Shown one piece after another: positions 7,689 to 14,800 of a stretch of 28,386 nt of DNA. Each line of letters starts with the position of its first letter. The first letter of the stretch is position 1. A program made the translations under genes and the position numbers. The notes beneath the pieces were generated by a model, which ran no database searches, was not told where the DNA came from, and was given only the letters and a program-made list of their open reading frames with translations. Origin of the DNA: a virus; IMG/VR virus record IMGVR_UViG_3300048836_000528, positions 1-28,386 of that record; one strand, written 5' to 3'.

Positions 7689-7999
7689 ACCTGCTCGGCC
7701 GATGGCTCGCCTCCGGGCGAACTGAGGCCGAGTTCTGGCGGCAGACCCCGGCCACCTTTGCGGCCGCGATGAAGGCCGATGCCAAGGCTCGGCAGATCGC
7801 GATCGAGGAACAGATCGCGGTCCAGTGGTTCGCTGCCCAGATGCAGACAATGGCGAGCGGCGGCAAGCTTGCCCCTCTCGATGAGTGGCTGGCGAAAGTC
7901 CGGCCGCAGCCCAAGCGTACCGTGCGCGACATGATCCTCGCCCTGCAAGACCTGCAGGCGCGGGGAGCAAAGATCTCGATCAAAAAAGTGGAAGGATAG
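7260..7999 (+). CDS. Tail assembly chaperone, -1 frameshift fusion (GT-like)
   Basis: A second frame, open from 7622 to the TAG at 7997-7999, overlaps the end of the short form and is -1 relative to it. Slipping at GGGAAAC (7622-7628) would join 123 residues of the short form to 123 residues of the second frame, giving 246. The second frame has no ATG, GTG or TTG until 7769. Before that point it already encodes a well-formed protein (GWLDLLGRWLASGRTEAEFW then RQTPATFAAAM), which matches the FWxxTPxE motif of tail chaperone second halves. So translation must enter upstream of 7769, most simply by frameshifting. Its stop is followed closely by the tape measure start. The frameshift itself is inferred. 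Confidence 0.78.
7622..7656 (+). promoter_or_regulatory. -1 frameshift site: slippery GGGAAAC plus candidate hairpin
   Basis: Bases 7622-7628 read G GGA AAC in the zero frame, an exact X XXY YYZ heptamer; lambda G/T uses the close relative GGGAAAG. A TGA at 7619-7621 closes the -1 frame immediately before it, so this is the first place where a productive shift could occur. A small stem follows: 7642-7645 with 7651-7654, or an alternative with a bulge pairing 7637-7639 with 7654-7656. The stem is weak, so the stimulatory role is uncertain. Confidence 0.75.
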
Positions 8000-8003
8000 C
8001 GGC

Positions 8004-10208
8004 ATGGCGATCAGGATCGGTTCCCTGCTGATCCGGCTCGCGGTCGAGCATGGCATTCTTCAGGAAGGCCTCGCCCGCTCCGAACGCGATGTCGCGAAAA
8101 CGACAAAGTCGATCGAACGCCGAGCGAAGGATATCGCGGATTTCGGCAAGAAGCTGGCGGTGGCGATACCGTTGGCGGCGATTGTCAAAAATTCGATCGA
8201 TGGCGCGATTGCGCAACGCCAAGCGATCGCCGATGTCAGCGCGGCCTTAGCATCAATGGGCAACGCGTCGGGCAAAACCGCTGGCGAGCTGGCGAAGACA
8301 GCTGACCAGCTGGAAATGCGTTCGCTGTTCGATGCCGACGTGATCCTCAAGCAGGTTACCGCTCAGCTGCTTACCTTCGGCAATGTCGCTGGCCGTGAGT
8401 TCGATCGCGCGCAGCAGGCGGCGGTCGACATGGCCACCCGTCTTGGCGGCGAACCGCAGGCGGCAGCGATCATGTTGGGCAAGGCGCTCAATGATCCGAT
8501 CAAGGGCATCGCCGCGCTGACCCGGGTTGGCGTGCAATTCACCGAACAGCAGAAGGCCCAGATCAAGGCGATGGTCGAGGCTGGCAATGTCGCCGGCGCA
8601 CAAGGAGTGATCCTCAAAGAGGTCGAACGGCAGTTCTCCGGTGCCGCTGACGCAGCGTCGAATGCTTCGCCCTTCCGACAATTCCAAGTGATCATGGGGC
8701 AAATCGGCGATACGATCGGCGAGGCGCTGCTGCCGTACATTCTTCAGCTGCGGGATGCGGTGCTGCGCAACCGCGAGCAAATCCTCGCGGCGGCGCAGGG
8801 CGCACTGGAGTTTGGCAGCTCACTGGTCCGCTTGGTGCAGGCGCTCACGCCATTGATCGTGAACATCATTGCCTACCGTGCCGCGCTCCTCGTCGCCAGC
8901 ATCGCGCAAGCGGCTTACGTCGCCGGGATGACCGCGTTCTCGTTTGCGGCCGGCGCTGCGGGTGGTGCGATGCGCGGGCTCGCTGCGGCATTGATCGCGA
9001 ATCCGTTCGTGGCCGTCGCGACCGCTGTGGGCATTCTCAGCGCCGCCTTCATCGGACTAGCCAACTCGCAATCGGAGGCGAAGGCCAAGACGGACAGTCT
9101 GATCACTTCGCTGAAGGCCGCGGCGCAGGCGCGATCGGCGGACTTCGCTGTGCAACGCAGGGCTTTGCAGGCGCGGATCGGAGTGCTCGAAACCCCGCAG
9201 GCCCCATCGCTTTCGCAGCGCGTTGCCCGCGCGACCGGTGTCAACTTCATCGCCGACGCTGTCGATGCCGAAGATACCAAAGAGCTCATCCGCCTGCGCC
9301 GGGAATTGGTCCTGGTGGACAAGGCCTATGAGGAGGCCGGCAAGGCCGCCGATACGATGAAGGCGCCAGTAGGCGGCGCGACAGCTGCGACCTCCGGTCT
9401 CAGCAAGGAGCTACGCGGCGCGGGCAAATCTGCAAAGGACGCCGCTCAAGAGTTCCAAGCCCTCTACGATCGGCTGTTCCCGTACCAGGCCGCGAGCCGG
9501 AAGTTTGCCGAAGAGATGGCGGCGATCCAGACGTCGCGCCTGTCCGACGCCCAGAAGGAGCGGGCGATCAGCCTGCTCGAGCGCGAGGCATTCCTTAACC
9601 GAACGCAAAGTCTTGGCGACGCGACCGTTTCCAAATGGCTGGCGCGCGACACGCCGCTGGTCGACTTCGGCAAGCAGATGGATGACCTTCAGGAGCAGCT
9701 CGGCGCTGCCGCTGACGCTGCTCGCACAAAGACGGTCCGGATCTCCGAGAGCTTCAAAGAGATGGCCGACAAGTCGGTGCAGGCGCTCGACCGCATGATC
9801 AATGCGATTCAGGGCGGCGGCTTCCTCAACATCCTCAGTAGCGTGATCGGCCTTGGTTTGCAGCTCGGGGGCATGGGGCTGTTCGGCAAGGACATTGCCA
9901 GGAACATCAACTCTCCGATTCCGGGCAACGCCAACGGCACCGCGTATCACCCCGGCGGACTGATGAAGGTCGGCGAACGCGGGCCCGAGATCTTGCAGGT
10001 ACCGCGCGGCGGCCGCGTGGTGCCCAACCACGAGCTGCGCGACGCCGGCAGTCAGGCGATTCGCATCATCCTGGATGAGCGAACCGACATCGTCGAAGCC
10101 CGCATCGGGCGGACGGTGGCAGGAGCCGCGCCGGCGATAATGGACGGCAGCGCCAAGGTGACCGCCGCGCGGTTTGCCCAGCGGCAGAGCAGGCGGATCG
10201 GCTCATGA
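8004..10208 (+). CDS. Tape measure protein
   Basis: This 734-residue protein sets tail length and is probably released into the cell envelope during DNA entry. Residues 1-250 are helical with repeated heptad-like stretches. A long hydrophobic block, roughly 279-352, looks like several membrane-spanning helices (LLVASIAQAAYVAGMTAF onwards). Helical segments follow, and near residues 648-675 comes the conserved C-terminal motif GGLMKVGERGPEILQVP then GGRVVPNHEL, typical of tape measures. At about 1.5 angstroms per residue, the rule from studied phages, the tail would be near 110 nm (inference). The start has GGAAGGA at 7990-7996. The stop overlaps the next ATG. Confidence 0.92.
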   Translation: MAIRIGSLLIRLAVEHGILQEGLARSERDVAKTTKSIERRAKDIADFGKKLAVAIPLAAIVKNSIDGAIAQRQAIADVSAALASMGNASGKTAGELAKTADQLEMRSLFDADVILKQVTAQLLTFGNVAGREFDRAQQAAVDMATRLGGEPQAAAIMLGKALNDPIKGIAALTRVGVQFTEQQKAQIKAMVEAGNVAGAQGVILKEVERQFSGAADAASNASPFRQFQVIMGQIGDTIGEALLPYILQLRDAVLRNREQILAAAQGALEFGSSLVRLVQALTPLIVNIIAYRAALLVASIAQAAYVAGMTAFSFAAGAAGGAMRGLAAALIANPFVAVATAVGILSAAFIGLANSQSEAKAKTDSLITSLKAAAQARSADFAVQRRALQARIGVLETPQAPSLSQRVARATGVNFIADAVDAEDTKELIRLRRELVLVDKAYEEAGKAADTMKAPVGGATAATSGLSKELRGAGKSAKDAAQEFQALYDRLFPYQAASRKFAEEMAAIQTSRLSDAQKERAISLLEREAFLNRTQSLGDATVSKWLARDTPLVDFGKQMDDLQEQLGAAADAARTKTVRISESFKEMADKSVQALDRMINAIQGGGFLNILSSVIGLGLQLGGMGLFGKDIARNINSPIPGNANGTAYHPGGLMKVGERGPEILQVPRGGRVVPNHELRDAGSQAIRIILDERTDIVEARIGRTVAGAAPAIMDGSAKVTAARFAQRQSRRIGS

Positions 10209-10795
10209 TCACGCTCCCTTCGTCGCCAGCACCCAACGATGCCCAGGCTGGGATGATTGATTTCGGTGCGAACCTGCGCGGTGCGCTGGGCGCGCGGACG
10301 GTGCGCGTCGATCGACCTGGCAACCGTTTCAGGGCCGCGATCAGCTTCCCCCTTATGAAGCCCGACGAGGCCCGCGTCTTCGTGTCCCGCCTGCTTCGCG
10401 CCAAGTCGAGCTTCATCCGCCTGCCGTGGCCGCTGCTGGGTATCAGTCAGGGGTCGCCCGGCAGTCCGGTCGTGAACGGTGCCGGCCAAGCCGGGACGGC
10501 GATCGCGCTGCGGGCGCTGACGCCAGGCTATCAGTTCCGCGAAGGGTACTGGATCAGCATCATCGGCGGGGGCAACCACTTCCTCCACAACGTCACCAAC
10601 GCCGTAACCGCCAACGGATCCGGGCAGGCGACTGTCAGCATCGTCCCGCCGCTGCGTTTTCCTTTCCCCGATGGCGCTGTGGTCAATGTCGCGCAGCCAA
10701 TGATCGACGGCTTCCCGGAAGGCGAAAGCACGGATTGGGCAATCCGCGTGGACCGGATGGTGCAGGTTGGCTTCATGATCGAGGAGTTCGCCTGA
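10205..10795 (+). CDS. Distal tail protein candidate (g12-like position)
   Basis: This 196-residue protein starts with ATGA overlap on the tape measure stop and ends with TGATG overlap on the next gene. Its first part (MIDFGANLRGALGARTVRVD then RPGNRFRAAISFPLMKPDEA) resembles distal tail subunits: a strand pattern that places the tube ring, with MKPDEARVFVSRLL as helix. A later part (REGYWISIIGGGNHFLHNVT) may be a small galectin-like or oligosaccharide-binding lobe. It ends on the strand MVQVGFMIEEF. In the RcGTA cluster the gene after the tape measure is the distal tail gene g12. I infer the same role here from position and style; homology is not proven. Confidence 0.72.
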   Translation: MITLPSSPAPNDAQAGMIDFGANLRGALGARTVRVDRPGNRFRAAISFPLMKPDEARVFVSRLLRAKSSFIRLPWPLLGISQGSPGSPVVNGAGQAGTAIALRALTPGYQFREGYWISIIGGGNHFLHNVTNAVTANGSGQATVSIVPPLRFPFPDGAVVNVAQPMIDGFPEGESTDWAIRVDRMVQVGFMIEEFA

Positions 10796-11412
10796 TGGTC
10801 GCCATCACCGGGCTGCTCAAGATCGAGTTTCCGGATCACACTGTGCGGCTCTGCGATGGCGGCTTCTTCGTCTTCGAAGGGGAAACCTATCAGAGCAGCG
10901 ATCCGGTGTTTGGCAACATCGCTTCGCTCGAGCCGCTGAGCGAGGGCATGGGAGATGAAGTGCCCGCACTCGAGCTGACCCTGCAGCCGCCTAGTTCAAC
11001 GGCGGCGGCCGACCTATCCCAGCCCAGCTTTCAGCAATCGCGCGCGCGATTCTGGATCGCCGAGTTCAATCCTGCGACCGGCGTCATCACCGGGACGCCC
11101 GATCTCGCCTTCGAAGGGCAGGTCGATCAGACCAGCATTCGCGTTGGCAAGGGTGAGCGGTTGCTGCCGATCAGCATCGTCTCGACCGCCGAACGATTGT
11201 TCGAGCGAAACATCGGCAACACGCTGTCGCCCAACTTCCACAAGTCGATCTGGCCCGGGGAGCTGGGTCACGACAACGCGATCGGCCTGAAGATGCCGAT
11301 AGCCTGGGGCGTGGCTGCGCCGGTCCGCGCGTTCGGTGGCGGCGGCGGTGGTGGCGGTGGCGGCTTCGGCAGCGACGTTCTCAACAGCATTATCAACGTG
11401 GTGCGGCAATGA
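10795..11412 (+). CDS. Baseplate hub-like tail protein with poly-glycine segment
   Basis: The 205-residue product starts at 10795 within a TGATG overlap. Its first 120 residues are beta-rich, with pattern LLKIEFPDHTVRLCDGGFFV and DEVPALELTLQPPSS. FWIAEFNPATGVITG and AFEGQVDQTSIRVGKGERLL follow, comparable to the DUF2163-type hub (g13) of gene-transfer agents. Then comes ERLFERNIGNTLSPNFHKSIWPGE, a helix-turn region seen in this tail family. Bases 11335-11364 encode ten glycines in a row before a short hydrophobic end (GSDVLNSIINVV). The run probably acts as a flexible hinge holding a C-terminal anchor. Function is by position; confidence in gene reality is high. Confidence 0.78.
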   Translation: MVAITGLLKIEFPDHTVRLCDGGFFVFEGETYQSSDPVFGNIASLEPLSEGMGDEVPALELTLQPPSSTAAADLSQPSFQQSRARFWIAEFNPATGVITGTPDLAFEGQVDQTSIRVGKGERLLPISIVSTAERLFERNIGNTLSPNFHKSIWPGELGHDNAIGLKMPIAWGVAAPVRAFGGGGGGGGGGFGSDVLNSIINVVRQ

Positions 11413-11852
11413 CCTCTCAGCTTCCCGAACTTGAACGGCGCCGGATTGCGACCGCTGCCACCATGCGTCGGTACAGCGGCAAGCCGTTCAACTGGCGCAA
11501 GAGCACCACGTGTCTGCACCTCGTCCGATTCCAGATGCGCCAGATGGGGCATAAGCCGCCCTCGATGCCGCCGCTGCGATCGGCCCTGCGGGCCCGGCGT
11601 GAGCTCGACGGCCGCGGCTTTGAAAGTGTGATCGCCCTGATGGACAGCTTGCTGCCCCGCATTGCCCCGGCCGAGATGCGGCTTGGCGATCTCGCGGCAA
11701 TCCCCGGGGACGAGGAGGGCAACGACAGCTGGCTCGATTGCCTTTTGGTCAACATCGCTCCGCGCAAATTCGCAGGCTGGCATCCGGACGCGCATCTCAT
11801 GGCGGTGATGGACATCAACCTTGGCGACATCGCCGCGGCCTGGAGGCTCTAA
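11409..11852 (+). CDS. NlpC/P60-like (DUF6950-type) tail protein
   Basis: This 147-residue protein starts by ATGA overlap. The FNWRKSTTCLHLVRFQMRQM segment matches the helix carrying the nucleophilic Cys in NlpC/P60-like tail peptidases, where the usual pattern is F-x-W-x-x-x-D/T-C. A candidate catalytic His is in GWHPDAHLMAVMDI, toward the C-terminus. In gene-transfer agents and many siphoviruses (g14 or lambda K position) such proteins cut peptidoglycan at the tail tip during entry. The Asp or Gly usually before the Cys is replaced by Thr-Thr, so activity is uncertain; it could be a degenerate structural member. The gene lies exactly between the hub and the central fibre gene, as expected for that role. 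Confidence 0.72.
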   Translation: MTSQLPELERRRIATAATMRRYSGKPFNWRKSTTCLHLVRFQMRQMGHKPPSMPPLRSALRARRELDGRGFESVIALMDSLLPRIAPAEMRLGDLAAIPGDEEGNDSWLDCLLVNIAPRKFAGWHPDAHLMAVMDINLGDIAAAWRL

Positions 11853-11855
11853 GCA

Positions 11856-14800
11856 ATGGCGAAGGCGCTGCGCACCATTGCTGTGGTTGCCGGCGCGGTG
11901 GCTCTTATCGCGACCGGTATCGGCGCGATCGGCGGTGCGGCGTTTGCCGCGACAGCGCTGGGCGGCACGATCGCCAGCGTGGCAACCTGGGCAGGCGTCG
12001 TTGCCGGCGTTGCTGGTATCGGCGCGCGGCTGCTGACAAAGCCGCCGCCGGCTCGGGGTAGCGTCACCGAGACGATCATCGATATCGACGCGCCATCGCC
12101 CTACGGAATGGGCGAGGGATACTTCGGCGGCGTCATGCGGCACCGCGTTGGCTATGGCCCGACGTTGAAGAAGGTGCCAAACCCGTTCCTGTTCGAAGTG
12201 ATCGCGCTGTCGGTCGCCGGACCGATCGCGGGCCCGATCACTCCCCAGGTCGATTTCGGTGCGGTGACCAGCTATTATTCGGGCTGGCTCGCCACGGACA
12301 CTCGCCTCGGCGCACGCCCGGATACGGCGCTGACTGCGCCGTTGCAGGCGAGCCCTCCCGGATGGTCGACCGCTCACAAGCTGAGCGGCACGGCGGCGAT
12401 CGCGTGGAACCACAAGTTCGACAAGGATGGGAAGATCTACGCGTCGGGCCTGCCGACGCGCGGCGTCGTGGCCAAGTGGGTTTTGGTCTACGATCCGCGC
12501 AAGGACAGTACGCGGCCGGGCGGATCCGGCGCGCACCGGCTCGGTGACGAAACCACATACGAGTGGAGCGAGAACCCGGCCCTGCACGCGGGCACCTATG
12601 CCTTCGGCCGCTACATCAATGACAAGCGCGTGATCGGCGTCGGCCTGCCCGACGAAGGCATCGACTGGGAAGGCATCGCCGCCTGGGCCAATGATTGCGA
12701 CGCCAATGGCTGGCGGATGTTCGGCTTCGTGTTCGAAGGCGCGCAGGATGATGCGCAACGCCGGTGGCAAAACCTGCGCGACATCTGCATCGCCGGCGGA
12801 GGCGAGCCGCTCTTCTCCGGCGCGGTGCTTGGCTTCCACTGGAACCGCCCGCGCATCGCGCTCGACACCGTGACCGAGGCCGATCTTGCCGATGGGCCGC
12901 AGGAAGTTACCGCGATGCAGAGCTGGCGCGACCGGCTCAACACGCTGCGCCCGCGATACATCTCGCCGCTGCACAACTGGTCGATGGTGCAGGCCGACCA
13001 AGTGCAGATCGAGAGCTACCTCACCGAGGATGGGCAGGAGCGCGCCGAAGACATCCCGTTCAACTTCGTCAAGGACGTCGACCAGGCAGCGGAGCTCGCA
13101 GCGTACTGGCTGGTCAATTCGCGCGAGCTGACGCCGATCACCCTCACTCTGATGCCGCGACTGCGCGGCTATCGCCCTGGGGAATGCCTACGGCTTGAAC
13201 TGCCCGAGCTCGGCCTCGATCACGATGCGGTGATCCTGCGCCGCCAGTTCGATCCGGGCAGCATGACGGTGACCCTGACGCTGGTGACCGAGGATCCGGA
13301 CAAGCACGCCTTCGCGCTCGGCCGCACCGGCGTTGCGCCGCCAACGCCGGCACTGACCAACAGCGCGGAGGATCGCGACACAATCACGCGGGAAGCGCGC
13401 GCGCCGTTCTGGCCAGAGGTCGATGGGCCCGGGCGCCCGGCCGACGACGCGACCCGCAATGTGCCGATGGGCACTTACGACGCGGGCACTACCTACCTGC
13501 GCGGCGACAATGTCATCTTCAGCGGATCGAGTTATCAGCTGATCGTCGACGAAAGCACTGGCAATGATCCGCCGGATGCCTTGCGCTGGGCGCTGGTGGC
13601 AAGCGCGGGTTCTGGCACGCCGGGCGCTGACGGGCTCGAGGGTCTGACGATCATCGTCAGCAATGATTCGGTCACCATTCCAACCGACGCTGATGGCAGC
13701 GGTGGCGATTTCAGCTCGGCGGGTGGGCAGATGAAGTTGCGCCGCGGCGCGACGGATCTGGCGCCCACATTCAGCATAGCTGCCGCTTCGCCTGCCACCA
13801 GCTGGATCAGCATGAACCCCACTACGGGGGTGTACAGCGTCATCGACCCGAGCGTGAACTTCGCTACCGCGACCTTGCGAGCGACCTGGGCGGGAGTGAA
13901 CTACGACAAAACCTACACCGTGGCCAAAGCCCCGGCGGGTGAGCCTGGGCCTCAGGGTGACGACGGCGCACCTGGCGTCAGCGTCGCTGAGTTCACGATC
14001 TATCGCCGCGCGGCCTCTGCTCCGGCCACCCCGTCCGGCGGATCGCTGAACTTTACGACCGGCGCGCTCACGCCCCCTTCAGGCTGGAGCTCATCCATTC
14101 CTGCCGGGAATGATCCGGTTTATGCCGCGCGCGGCTTTGCTCTGACAGGTACGCCAGGCGCTACAGTGACGCCGACATGGAGTGGAACCAACCGAGCGTT
14201 TCAGGACGGCGAGGCGGTCGATGTTATCTTCCGCCGATCGGCGACCCAGCCTGCTACCCCGGCGGCATCAAGCGGGGTCCCCTCGAGCTGGTATGCAGAC
14301 ATCGCTTCGGTGCCCGCTGGAGGCGACCCGATCTGGTCGAGCTTTGGCAGCCGCTCTGCACCGGGCGTCAACTGGTCATGGAACGTCCCCGTCCGGGTCG
14401 AAGGTGCCCAGGGTGACGACGGCGCACCTGGCGTCAGCGTCGCTGAGTTCACGATCTATCGCCGCGCGGCCTCTGCTCCGGCCACCCCGTCCGGCGGATC
14501 GCTGAACTTTACGACCGGCGCGCTCACGCCCCCTTCAGGCTGGAGCTCATCCATTCCTGCCGGGAATGATCCGGTTTATGCCGCGCGCGGCTTTGCTCTG
14601 ACAGGTACGCCAGGCGCTACAGTGACGCCGACATGGAGTGGAACCAACCGAGCGTTTCAGGACGGCGAGGCGGTCGATGTTATCTTCCGCCGATCGGCGA
14701 CCCAGCCTGCTACCCCGGCGGCATCAAGCGGGGTCCCCTCGAGCTGGTATGCAGACATCGCTTCGGTGCCCGCTGGAGGCGACCCGATCTGGTCGAGCTT

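Noticed and set aside
7769-7999. Independent gene starting at ATG 7769
   Set aside because: The conserved FWxxTP segment is encoded before this ATG in the same frame and no good ribosome site precedes it, so frameshift entry is more likely.
11268-13001. Minus-strand open frame (577 codons) opposite tail genes
   Set aside because: Its protein is Arg/Ala/His-rich shadow sequence and lies opposite well-supported tail genes.
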